Below, piece after piece: positions 17,152 to 24,973 of a DNA stretch of 64,000 bases. Position numbers and translations under genes: made by a program. The notes under the pieces are model-generated. The model worked only from the letters and a program-made list of their open reading frames with translations. It searched no databases and was not told where the DNA came from. The stretch lies in contig NZ_JAEMUX010000019.1 of NCBI RefSeq assembly GCF_016598475.1, forward strand, positions 57,932 to 121,931, read 5' to 3'. Within the stretch, counting starts at the first letter, position 1; each line of letters opens with the position of its first letter. The stretch comes from Streptomyces adelaidensis. Its GTDB lineage: Bacteria; Actinomycetota; Actinomycetes; Streptomycetales; Streptomycetaceae.

Positions 17152-18159
17152 TCAGGCGACCGCGTCGAAGCCCGTGTCGCGGGCGAGCTTCTTCAGTTCG
17201 AGGAGGGCGTGCTTCTCGATCTGGCGGATGCGCTCGCGGGTGAGCCCGTGCTCCTTGCCGACCTCGGTGAGGGTGCGCTCGCGGCCGTCCTCGATGCCGT
17301 ACCGCATCTTGATGATGGAGGCGGTGCGCTGGTCGAGGCGTCCTATCAGACTGTCCAGCTCCTCGCTGCGCAGCAGCGTGAGCACGGACTGCTCGGGCGA
17401 GACCGCGGAGGTGTCCTCCAGCAGGTCGCCGAACTGGGTGTCGCCGTCGTCGTCCACCGACATGTTCAGCGAGACGGGGTCGCGGGCCCAGTCGAGGACG
17501 TCGACGACGCGCTCCGGCTTGGATTCGAGCGCGGCGGCGATCTCCTGGGGCTCGGGGTCGCGCCCGTGCTCGCGGTTGAACTCGCGCTGCACGCGGCGGA
17601 TCCGCCCCAGCTCCTCGACGAGGTGGACGGGCAGCCGGATGGTGCGCGACTGGTCGGCTATCGAACGGGTGATGGCCTGACGGATCCACCAGGTGGCGTA
17701 CGTCGAGAACTTGAAGCCCTTGCGGTAGTCGAACTTCTCGACCGCGCGGACCAGGCCGGCGTTGCCCTCCTGGATGAGGTCGAGCAGGGGGAGGCCGCTG
17801 CGGGGATAGCGCCGGGCGACGGCCACGACAAGCCGCAGGTTCGACCGTATGAAGATGTCCTTGGCCCGCTCGCTGTCGGCGACCAGGGCTTCCAGCTCCT
17901 CGGGGGTGGGGTCCGCCTTGGCCTCCTCCTCGCCGTCGAGGATCTGCTGCGCGAACACACCCGCCTCGATGATCTGGGACAGCTCGACTTCCTTGGCGGC
18001 GTCGAGCAGCGGCGTACGCGCGATCTCGTCGAGGTACATGCCGACCAGGTCGCGGTCGGCGATCTCGCCACCAGAGGCGCGAACGCCGCGAACGCTGCGA
18101 GCCGCGTCGCTCCCGCCGGAGGCGGACGAACGACGAGCGGCGACGGCACGGGTTGCCAT
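17152..18159 (-). CDS. hrdD: RNA polymerase sigma factor, HrdD type (group 2)
   Basis: A 335-residue sigma-70 protein. Start MATRAVAARRSS at 18159 has AAGGGAG six bases upstream. Region 1.2 (DRDLVGMYLDEIARTPLL), region 2 (LRLVVAVARRYPRSGLPLLDLIQEGNAGL, YATWWIRQAI), region 3 and region 4.2 (GLTRERIRQIEKHALLELKKL) are all intact, while the long acidic region 1.1 of HrdB is absent. The sequence closely resembles my memory of S. coelicolor HrdD, also near the fru genes. HrdD is a nonessential primary-like sigma factor. A SigR-consensus promoter lies upstream. Confidence 0.85.
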   Translation of the reverse strand: MATRAVAARRSSASGGSDAARSVRGVRASGGEIADRDLVGMYLDEIARTPLLDAAKEVELSQIIEAGVFAQQILDGEEEAKADPTPEELEALVADSERAKDIFIRSNLRLVVAVARRYPRSGLPLLDLIQEGNAGLVRAVEKFDYRKGFKFSTYATWWIRQAITRSIADQSRTIRLPVHLVEELGRIRRVQREFNREHGRDPEPQEIAAALESKPERVVDVLDWARDPVSLNMSVDDDGDTQFGDLLEDTSAVSPEQSVLTLLRSEELDSLIGRLDQRTASIIKMRYGIEDGRERTLTEVGKEHGLTRERIRQIEKHALLELKKLARDTGFDAVA

Positions 18160-18265
18160 GCGTGCTCCCTTGCGATGGTGGGCTGGCAGGGTCGTGTCTG
18201 GTCCTACGTGAGTCTTGAGGTGGCCGCTCGGACACTCTCCCGAGTGCCCTGCTTCCGAAGGAAAC

Positions 18266-18291
18266 AACGACTGCAATCAGGACAGAATTCC
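18266..18291 (-). promoter_or_regulatory. SigR-type promoter of hrdD
   Basis: On the minus strand GGAAT (18291-18287) is followed by exactly 18 bases and GTT (18268-18266). This is the SigR (-35 GGAAT, -10 GTT) thiol-stress consensus. The predicted transcript start near 18258 gives a leader of about 100 bases. Confidence 0.75.
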
Positions 18292-18745
18292 CAACCCGTC
18301 CCACTATTTTTCTGATCTTGCAGTACCCTGTCCCGCCACAGGGGGCGGCTGGATGCCGGGGAGTTCCCAGAGACGCAGGTCAGACCAGGAGCCGAGACCT
18401 GCCCCGCCACCCCTACCGACCTCACCGACCTCTGCGGCCACCCCGTACGCGAGACGCCGGTCACACCCGATACCGCCGCCTTCGCCCCGGAAGCACGCCC
18501 TCCTCGGCGCCCCTCCTACCTTGAAGACGGCCCGCGCCGCCCGATGGTTGCCGCCCGCACGGAGTCACAGCGGATTCTCAGGCAGGCCATGAGCAGCGCG
18601 TTTCACGGGAAGCGGGTCCCGTTCCACCGGGAGCGAGTCCCCCGAAGCGGGTCCCTGGACACCTCGGAGGATCTCTGCCCGCGACAGCGGTGACCCGCCC
18701 CCCTCGGCAGAGGAAAGCGGGCCACCAAGGGTCGGGCGCGAGGTC
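18292..18745. other. Intergenic stretch without recognisable gene
   Basis: Between the hrdD promoter and the dioxygenase stop. Only short direct repeats of GAAGCGGGTCCC (around 18608-18655) are visible. The open frames here are proline/arginine-rich and have no start signals. Confidence 0.5.
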
Positions 18746-19531
18746 TCAGCCGAACTGCACCGATCGCTTCGCCATCCCCAGCCAGAACCCGTCGATCACC
18801 GACTTCTGCGCGTCCAGTTCGCCGGCGCTCTCCGCCGCGCCCATCGTCACGAACAGTGGTGCGAAGTGTTCGGTGCGGGGGTGGGCCAGTCGGCCCGCCG
18901 GGGACTTGTGGAGGAAGTCGAGGAGGGCGTCCCAGTCGCGGGCCTGGAGGGCGCGGTGGCCCCAGTCGTCGAACTCGGTGGACCAGGTGGGGATGGTGGA
19001 CTGGCGGAGCGCGGCGAGGTTGTGGGTGAAGAAGCCGGAGCCGACGATGAGGACGCCCTCGTCGCGGAGGGGGGCCAGTTTGCGGCCGATGTCCATCAGG
19101 CGGACCGGGTCCAGCGTCGGCATGGAGATCTGCAGGACCGGGATGTCGGCGTCCGGGTACATCTCGACCAGGGGGACGTACGCGCCGTGGTCGAGGCCTC
19201 GGTCCGGGATGTCCTGGACCGGGGTGCCGGGGGCCTGGAGGAGCTTGCGGACCGAGGCGGCGAGCGCGGGGGCGCCCGGTGCTTCGTATCGCACCTCGTA
19301 GTAGTGCTCGGGGAAGCCCCAGAAGTCGTAGACCAGCGGGACGGGGTCGACCGCGCCGAGGGCGAGGGGGGCCTCCTCCCAGTGGGCGGAGATCATCAGG
19401 ATCGCCTTGGGGCGGGGCAGGGTCGCGGACCAGTCGGCGAGCTGGCCGGGCCAGATCGGGTCGTCGGCGAGCGGCGGGGCCCCGTGGCTCAGATAGAGGG
19501 CGGGCATACGCTCGGTGGTGGCGGCGGACAT
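18746..19531 (-). CDS. DODA-type extradiol ring-cleavage dioxygenase (LigB family)
   Basis: A 261-residue protein starting MSAATTERMPALYL, with GGGAG eight bases upstream of the ATG at 19531. Zinc/iron-ligand histidines are in SHGAPP (His16), ISAHWEE (His50), DHGAYVPL (His115) and FFTHNL (His170), as in YgiD/4,5-DOPA dioxygenases. It should open catechol-type rings; the substrate is unknown. It is divergent from a MarR regulator with inverted repeats in between, so induction by an aromatic ligand is likely. Confidence 0.88.
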   Translation of the reverse strand: MSAATTERMPALYLSHGAPPLADDPIWPGQLADWSATLPRPKAILMISAHWEEAPLALGAVDPVPLVYDFWGFPEHYYEVRYEAPGAPALAASVRKLLQAPGTPVQDIPDRGLDHGAYVPLVEMYPDADIPVLQISMPTLDPVRLMDIGRKLAPLRDEGVLIVGSGFFTHNLAALRQSTIPTWSTEFDDWGHRALQARDWDALLDFLHKSPAGRLAHPRTEHFAPLFVTMGAAESAGELDAQKSVIDGFWLGMAKRSVQFG

Positions 19532-19620
19532 AAGGGTGACTCCCTCAATACACACGCGACGCACACGACACACACGCCTGAGCGGGCGCGGTGGTCGCCT
19601 CAGTCTCCTGGGTTTCGAAC

Positions 19621-19659
19621 TTGAGACCTTTTCCAACTCCCCAGTAGTTGAAGTCTCAA
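19621..19659. promoter_or_regulatory. Nested inverted repeat, candidate MarR operator
   Basis: TTGAGAC (19621-19627) and GTCTCAA (19653-19659) enclose CAACT (19634-19638) and AGTTG (19646-19650), in an unusually AT-rich stretch between the divergent dioxygenase and MarR genes. A further half-site-like TTCAATTTTCAA follows near 19691. Confidence 0.6.
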
Positions 19660-19712
19660 TATTTGCTGTTTCACCTTACATCTCTATAGTTCAATTTTCA
19701 AGAAGGTCCTCG

Positions 19713-19718
19713 TACAGT
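19713..19718 (+). promoter_or_regulatory. -10 element of a likely leaderless marR transcript
   Basis: TACAGT ends six bases before ATG 19725 and no ribosome binding site is present. Confidence 0.45.
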
Positions 19719-19724
19719 GGGTGC

Positions 19725-20231
19725 ATGAACACCGCATCCACCGAGAGAGAACCCCGATGGCTCACTTACGAGGAGCAGCGCACCTGGTTCGCCTATGTAC
19801 ACGCCACAACCCTGATGGAGGACCATCTCGACCGCCAGTTGCAGCGGGACGCGGGCATGCCGCACCTCTATTACCAACTGCTGGTGGTCCTCTCCGCGGC
19901 ACCGCAGCGGCGGCTTCGGATGACCGAGCTGGCGATGCGGACGAAGATCACGCGCTCCCGGCTGTCGCATGCCGTCGCCCGGCTGGAGAAGAACGGATGG
20001 GTACGGCGTGAGGACTGCCCCTCGGACAAGCGGGGGCAGTTCGCGGTGCTGACGGACGGCGGGTTCGAGATGCTCTCGACGTGCGCGCCGGGGCATGTGG
20101 CCGCGGTGCGGCAGGCGCTGTTCGACCGGTTGTCGCCGGAACAGCAGAAGTCCCTCGGCGAGATCATGGAGATCATCACGGAGGGACTTCAGCCGGCGGA
20201 GGCGGGGGCGGATCTGCCCTGGCTCAGGTAG
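19725..20231 (+). CDS. MarR-family regulator
   Basis: A 168-residue protein with the MarR winged helix: RLRMTELAMRTKITRSRLSHAVARLEKNGWVRRE, then the wing CPSDKRGQFAVLTDGG. N- and C-terminal helices (about 20-40, 120-155) provide dimerisation. It probably represses the divergent ring-cleavage dioxygenase and itself through the inverted repeats at 19621-19659. The start fits a leaderless transcript. Confidence 0.85.
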   Translation: MNTASTEREPRWLTYEEQRTWFAYVHATTLMEDHLDRQLQRDAGMPHLYYQLLVVLSAAPQRRLRMTELAMRTKITRSRLSHAVARLEKNGWVRREDCPSDKRGQFAVLTDGGFEMLSTCAPGHVAAVRQALFDRLSPEQQKSLGEIMEIITEGLQPAEAGADLPWLR

Positions 20232-20275
20232 CCATGACCGCCGTGAGTGACGTGGCAGCCGCCGAGACGGGGGCT

Positions 20276-20436
20276 GCCGACGGTCGCGGAACAGGCGGTC
20301 GTGGAGATGAGGGCCGCCGACGGTCGCGGAACAGGCGGTCGTGGAGATGAGGGCCGCCGACGGTCGCGGAACAGGCGGTCGTGGAAATGTGCGGGTGGGT
20401 GGGGACTGGTCGAGCAGTTCCCCGCGCCCGTAGGAG
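20276..20436. repeat. 40-bp tandem repeat plus dispersed-repeat copy
   Basis: The unit CGGTCGCGGAACAGGCGGTC plus 20 bases is repeated almost exactly from 20281 and 20321 and partly from 20361. A degenerate copy of the GGTTCCCCGCGCC dispersed repeat follows (20396-20436). No gene is visible in 20232-20584. Confidence 0.8.
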
Positions 20437-20584
20437 GAGAAGAGACTTCGCCCTTCTCCTCCCGGGGCGCCCGGGCCGTCCGGGCCGCCCCTCGGCCGCC
20501 CCTCGGCCGGCAGGCCGCCCGATGCTTCAGCCAGTACTCCGGCCCAGCCCATTACTTCCGACGCGTCGGTGTGCGATGACTGCG

Positions 20585-22141
20585 TCAGTGTGCGATGACC
20601 GGGATCTTCATCTCGTCCGCCGCCGTCTCGCCCTCGCCGGTGGTCGATGTCATGTCCGGCTTGCCCGTCGTGATGAAGGTGAAGGCGATCGCGGCCGAGG
20701 CGGCGAGGATGCCCACGGCGAACCAGATCGCGCTGGTGTAACCGTGGACCATGCCCTCCAGCTGGACCAGTTGGGCGGCGGGCTTGGAGGTGGCGCCGGC
20801 GATGTGGTCCGTGACGTACGAGGTCGTCGCGGAGGCGGCGATCGTGTTCAGGAGAGCGGTGCCGATGGCGCCGCCGACCTGCTGGGACGTGTTGACCATC
20901 GCGGAGGCCACACCCGCGTCACGCGGTTCGACCCCGTAGGTGGCGAGGGACATGGCCGGCATGAACGCCGTACCCATGCCGAGGCCGAGAAGCAGCTGGG
21001 CCGGCAGCAGCAGGGTCGTGTACGAGGAGTCGACCTCCATCTGGGTGAGCAGCAGCATGCCGAGGCCGGCGACCAGGAAGCCGGGGGCCATCAGCAGGCG
21101 CGGCGGCACCCGGGTCATGAGGCGGGTGCCGATCTGGGTCGACCCGATGATCATGCCCGTGATCATGGGCAGGAAGGCGAAGCCGGTCTTGACCGGGGAG
21201 TACCCCTTCACGATCTGCAGGTAGTAGGTGAGGAAGAGGAACAGGCCGAACATCGCGATGATCGCGAGGCCGAGCGAGAGGTAGACACCGCCGCGGTTGC
21301 GCTCGGTGATCACGCGCAGCGGCAGCAGCGGGGCCTTGACCCTGGACTCGACGAACACGAAGGCCGCGAGGAGCGCCGCCGAGGCGATGAACAGGGTGAT
21401 CGTCATCGAGTCGCCCCAGCCATCGGACTCGGCTCGCGTGAAGCCGTAGACCAGGGAGACCAGGCCCAGGGTGGACAGGACGACACCGGGGATGTCGAGC
21501 GGGGAGCGGTTGCGGCCGCCCGCCGGCTCGCGGATGACGAAGTACGCGCCGACCGCCGCGATCACGGCGAACGGGATGTTGACGAAGAACGTCCAGCGCC
21601 AGTCCAGGTACTCGGTCAGGAAACCGCCGAGAATCAGGCCGACGGCGCCGCCGCCACCGGCGATCGCGCCGTAGATGCCGAAGGCCTTGGCGCGCTCCTT
21701 GGCATCGGTGAACATCACCGCGAGGAGGGAGAGCGCGGCGGGCGCGAGCAGCGCGCCGAAGGCGCCCTGGAGCGCGCGGGCGCCCAGCATCATCGCCTCA
21801 CCGGTCGCCGCGCCGCCCAGCGCGGAGGCGCCGGCGAAGCCGATCAGACCGGTGACGAAGGTGCGCTTGCGGCCCCACAGGTCGGAGATACGGCCGCCGA
21901 ACAGGAGCAGACCGCCGAAGGCCAGCGCGTACGCGGTGATGACCCACTGACGGTTGCCGTCCGATATTCCCAGGTCCTGCTGGGCGGACGGGAGGGCGAT
22001 GTTCACGATGGTCGCGTCGAGCACGACCATCAGCTGGGCGAGCGCGATGAAGACGAGCGCTTTCCAGCGGTTGGAGTGCGCGTCGTCCCCCGCTTCGGGG
22101 GCGCTGCCGGCGCCACGGGCGCTACGGACTGTTTCAGACAT
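20585..22141 (-). CDS. DHA2-family MFS multidrug exporter
   Basis: A 518-residue transporter with about 14 helices, helix-1 motif LMVVLDATIVNIALPSAQ and loop motif GRISDLWGRKR. The start MSETVRSARG at 22141 is preferred to a longer frame whose added residues are low complexity. It lies 221 bases after a TetR gene on the same strand, so that regulator probably controls it. The intervening bases hold imperfect direct repeats of ATAGCGGGAA. Confidence 0.88.
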   Translation of the reverse strand: MSETVRSARGAGSAPEAGDDAHSNRWKALVFIALAQLMVVLDATIVNIALPSAQQDLGISDGNRQWVITAYALAFGGLLLFGGRISDLWGRKRTFVTGLIGFAGASALGGAATGEAMMLGARALQGAFGALLAPAALSLLAVMFTDAKERAKAFGIYGAIAGGGGAVGLILGGFLTEYLDWRWTFFVNIPFAVIAAVGAYFVIREPAGGRNRSPLDIPGVVLSTLGLVSLVYGFTRAESDGWGDSMTITLFIASAALLAAFVFVESRVKAPLLPLRVITERNRGGVYLSLGLAIIAMFGLFLFLTYYLQIVKGYSPVKTGFAFLPMITGMIIGSTQIGTRLMTRVPPRLLMAPGFLVAGLGMLLLTQMEVDSSYTTLLLPAQLLLGLGMGTAFMPAMSLATYGVEPRDAGVASAMVNTSQQVGGAIGTALLNTIAASATTSYVTDHIAGATSKPAAQLVQLEGMVHGYTSAIWFAVGILAASAAIAFTFITTGKPDMTSTTGEGETAADEMKIPVIAH

Positions 22142-22362
22142 GGGGATACCCACTTCGGGACTTCGTGACGGAAATAGCGGGAATGGAAGGAATAGCGGGA
22201 AGGACAGAAATGACAGGACTACCGGTGTCGTGATCGCTGGCGAGGAAGTCGCCGGTGTGGGGGTAGTGAGGGAAAAGAGCGTCAAGGGGTAGCGGCTTGT
22301 CTTCGTCGACAGCCGTGGGGCTCGGTGGAGCCGACCGGGCAGATCCGGTCGAGTCGGTCAGG

Positions 22363-23016
22363 TCACGACGGGCAGGGCCGGCGCAGGTCCTCCATCGTTA
22401 CGGGGCTGCCAGGCAGTTCGGAGGGGGCCGGGGCCCGCAGGCCGTCCAGGAACAGCTGCAGATGGCGGTGGACGAAGCTGTCGACGCGCGCGCACCGGGT
22501 GCCGGCCGGGGGCCTGCTCAGCTGGCTGACGGCGATCATCAGGTCCCCGACGCCCACGTCGGCGCGGAGTTGGCCGGCTTCCCGGGCGCGCCGCATGACG
22601 TGCTCGATCAGCTCCTCAAGGCGTTCGCGCGACGCCTCCAGGTCCGGGTGGTGCTCGTCGAACGCCGTCTGGACCATCGGGCAGAGCGCGCTCACCCGCT
22701 CGTCGGCGGAGGTGTGCACGAAACGCGACAGCGCCTCGAACGCGTCGCCGGTCTCGGTGAGCGCGACCTCGGCCGCCAGAGCCGTGCGGTCCATGACCGA
22801 GCAGACGACCTCGCGGACCAGCGCGTCGCGGTCCGGGAAGTTGCGGTACAGCGTGGCGTTGCCCACGCCGGCCCGGCGGGCGACCTCGTCGAGCGGCACC
22901 TCGGGGCCGAACTCCACGAACATCTCCCGGGCGGCGGTGACGATCCGCTCCCGGTTGCGCAGGGCGTCGGCCCGAGGGCGGGGCGCCTTGCGGCTCACGG
23001 GGGTCGCGGTCTCCAC
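22363..23016 (-). CDS. TetR-family repressor
   Basis: GTG 23016 is preceded by GAGGAG at six bases, so the 217-residue form (VETATPVSRK) is used. Upstream in-frame codons run through tandem repeats. The HTH VPLDEVARRAGVGNATLYRNFPDRDALVREV is at about residues 40-72, with an all-helical ligand domain after it (ADERVSALCPMVQ). Gene order regulator-exporter on one strand suggests control of the downstream DHA2 gene. Confidence 0.87.
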   Translation of the reverse strand: METATPVSRKAPRPRADALRNRERIVTAAREMFVEFGPEVPLDEVARRAGVGNATLYRNFPDRDALVREVVCSVMDRTALAAEVALTETGDAFEALSRFVHTSADERVSALCPMVQTAFDEHHPDLEASRERLEELIEHVMRRAREAGQLRADVGVGDLMIAVSQLSRPPAGTRCARVDSFVHRHLQLFLDGLRAPAPSELPGSPVTMEDLRRPCPS

Positions 23017-23038
23017 GGCGTACTCCTCTTCTCTTCCC

Positions 23039-23104
23039 GGTTCTCTGCCGGTTCTCTGCCGGTTCTCTGCCGGATCGCTTCCGGATCGCTTCCGGATCGC
23101 TTCC
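23039..23104. repeat. Six consecutive 11-bp repeats (two related types) upstream of tetR
   Basis: GGTTCTCTGCC three times (23039-23071) is followed directly by GGATCGCTTCC three times (23072-23104). The two units share seven of eleven bases and the 11-base period equals about one helical turn. The array is 23 bases upstream of the tetR start. Confidence 0.85.
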
Positions 23105-23357
23105 GGATCCAGCGCTGCGAGCCATCCGGGGATGGAGTCCCCGTTTCGCTCGGACACATGGCTAAACGGGGAAACGATCCCCGGTTATTTCCGGTCCCGG
23201 AAGACTTTTGGTGTGGCCTGGGTCACAGGTTCCCGTACTCGAATGTGACACCCACGTTCGGCCCTTCCAGCGCGCGCCCGCGCACCCCTCGACACAGGGT
23301 GATCGAAAGGGTGCAGCCTCGTCACCGGGCGGCTGCCGTGGAGCGAAGGGCGCGTGT

Positions 23358-24800
23358 ATGCAGCAGCCGTTCCGCAGAAGCGGGAAAACTCGGCGCCTGA
23401 TATCTCCACGCCGAATACCTCCGTCTCCGTCCCAGCCGGCGCGCGGGGAACGTACGCCTCGCGGGGAGCGCACGTCCCGCGCGGAGCGGCGTGCGCGGAC
23501 TCGGACGAAGCCCCAGACGCAGACGCAGACGGGTCCGATACGCCCGCGTCGCGTCATCGTGCTCGCCTCCGTCACCGCCCTCACGCTCGCGGTCAGCACC
23601 TCCGCCGGCACCGGGCACCTGATGGCGAAGAAGAAGACGACGACGGCCGCGGGGGCCACCGCCCTGGCCCGCGGTTCGGCGCTCGGCCCCTGCATGATCC
23701 GCGGCCCGCTCGGCACCCAGATGTCGGAGGGCATCCCGACCCCGCCGGGCTACTCCCGCTCCACCGGCACGGTCCGCGCCCTCCACCTGATGATCGACTT
23801 CTCCGACGCGCCCGGCGAAGGCGGCGCGATGGACCGCTTCGCGGAGTTCGCCCCGCAGACCCAGAAGTGGTTCAGGGCCAGCAGTTACGGCCGTATCGAC
23901 TACCGCCCCGAGGCCCCGCTCACCGACTGGTTGCGGATGCCGAAGTCCTTCCGCTCGTACGGCATCGAACGCGGCGCCCCCTTCGACCCCGGCTACCGCC
24001 GGCTGGTCCAGGACATGGTGCGGGCCGCCGATCCGCTCGTGGACTTCCGGTCGTACGACCTCGTCAACGTCCTGGTCACCCCGAACGCCGGCCCCTCCGC
24101 CCTCGACACCGTCCTGTCCGTCACCTTCGCCGGCAACCGCGAGGCGCCGGTCGCGGACGGTATCCCGGTCTCCAACGCGTCCTTCGTCTACAGCCGCCAG
24201 GACGACGGCTCGGGCTCGTACACGGAGACCGGCTACCGCGTCCTCCCCCACGAGAACGGCCATGTCTTCGGACTGCCCGACCTCTACACCCACGAGGGCG
24301 GCGGCGCGGTCGGGCACTGGGACATCATGAGCGAGGACTGGGGCGTCGACAACGATCTGCTCGGCTGGCACAAGTGGAAGCTCGGCTGGCTCGACGAGAC
24401 CCAGGTCGGCTGCGTGGCCGCGCCCGGGAGCGCCGAGTACACGCTGACCCCGCTCGCCAACGCCGGCGGCGGCAAGCTGGTCGTCGTCCCCCTCGACTCC
24501 CGCACCGCGTACGCCGCCGAGCTGCGCACGCAGGCGGGCAACGACGCCGCGGTGTGCCGTCCCGGCGTCCTCGTCTACAAGGTCGACGCGACGGTCGACA
24601 CCGGGAACGGGCCGGTCAAGGTGTACGACTCCCGCCGCGACAGCGGGGGCTGCACGCGCAGCCCCAACGTCCACGCCGAGCTCTCCGACGCGCCTTTCGT
24701 CCCCGGCGAGTCCTTCAAGGACGTACGGGCGGGGGTCGAGATATCGGTGACGGAGGCGGATGTGGGTGGGGGCCATCGGGTGGTGGTGAGCCGGCGGTAA
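23358..24800 (+). CDS. Secreted M6-family metalloprotease
   Basis: A 480-residue protein. ATG 23358 has GAAGGG seven bases upstream. A long, very basic N-terminus precedes a hydrophobic signal segment (VIVLASVTALTLAVSTSAG, about residues 66-84). The peptidase domain has the zinc motif HENGH (His298, Glu299, His302) followed by GLPDLY and a downstream WDIMSED, as in immune-inhibitor-A/M6 peptidases. It is expected to be exported, perhaps by Tat or Sec after the basic region. It stands alone after a repeat-rich intergenic region. Confidence 0.87.
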   Translation: MQQPFRRSGKTRRLISPRRIPPSPSQPARGERTPRGERTSRAERRARTRTKPQTQTQTGPIRPRRVIVLASVTALTLAVSTSAGTGHLMAKKKTTTAAGATALARGSALGPCMIRGPLGTQMSEGIPTPPGYSRSTGTVRALHLMIDFSDAPGEGGAMDRFAEFAPQTQKWFRASSYGRIDYRPEAPLTDWLRMPKSFRSYGIERGAPFDPGYRRLVQDMVRAADPLVDFRSYDLVNVLVTPNAGPSALDTVLSVTFAGNREAPVADGIPVSNASFVYSRQDDGSGSYTETGYRVLPHENGHVFGLPDLYTHEGGGAVGHWDIMSEDWGVDNDLLGWHKWKLGWLDETQVGCVAAPGSAEYTLTPLANAGGGKLVVVPLDSRTAYAAELRTQAGNDAAVCRPGVLVYKVDATVDTGNGPVKVYDSRRDSGGCTRSPNVHAELSDAPFVPGESFKDVRAGVEISVTEADVGGGHRVVVSRR

Positions 24801-24818
24801 AGCGGTAAAGGTGCGCGA

Positions 24819-24848
24819 GGGGAGGGGGAGGGGAGGGGGAGGGGAGGG
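24819..24848 (+). repeat. G-run array, possible G-quadruplex
   Basis: Consecutive G4/G5 runs separated by single A residues, starting 18 bases after the M6 protease stop codon. A copy of the GGTTCCCCGCGCC dispersed repeat follows at 24872-24905. Confidence 0.6.
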
Positions 24849-24961
24849 TGGTGGTCGGTTGTTCGGCCGCGGGTTGGTGGGGGCTGGTCGCGCGGTTCCC
24901 CGCGCCCCCGGAAGCGAAGTGGTCCCCGAGTTCCCAGGCGCCCGGCTCAGGCGTGCGGCAT

Positions 24962-24967
24962 TACCGT
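24962..24967 (+). promoter_or_regulatory. -10 element of a likely leaderless iclR transcript
   Basis: TACCGT ends six bases before ATG 24974. No Shine-Dalgarno sequence is present. Confidence 0.45.
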
Positions 24968-24973
24968 GACCCC

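Noticed and set aside
18215..18592. 125-codon plus-strand frame between hrdD and the dioxygenase
   Set aside because: It overlaps the SigR promoter, is Pro/Arg-rich and has no ribosome binding site.
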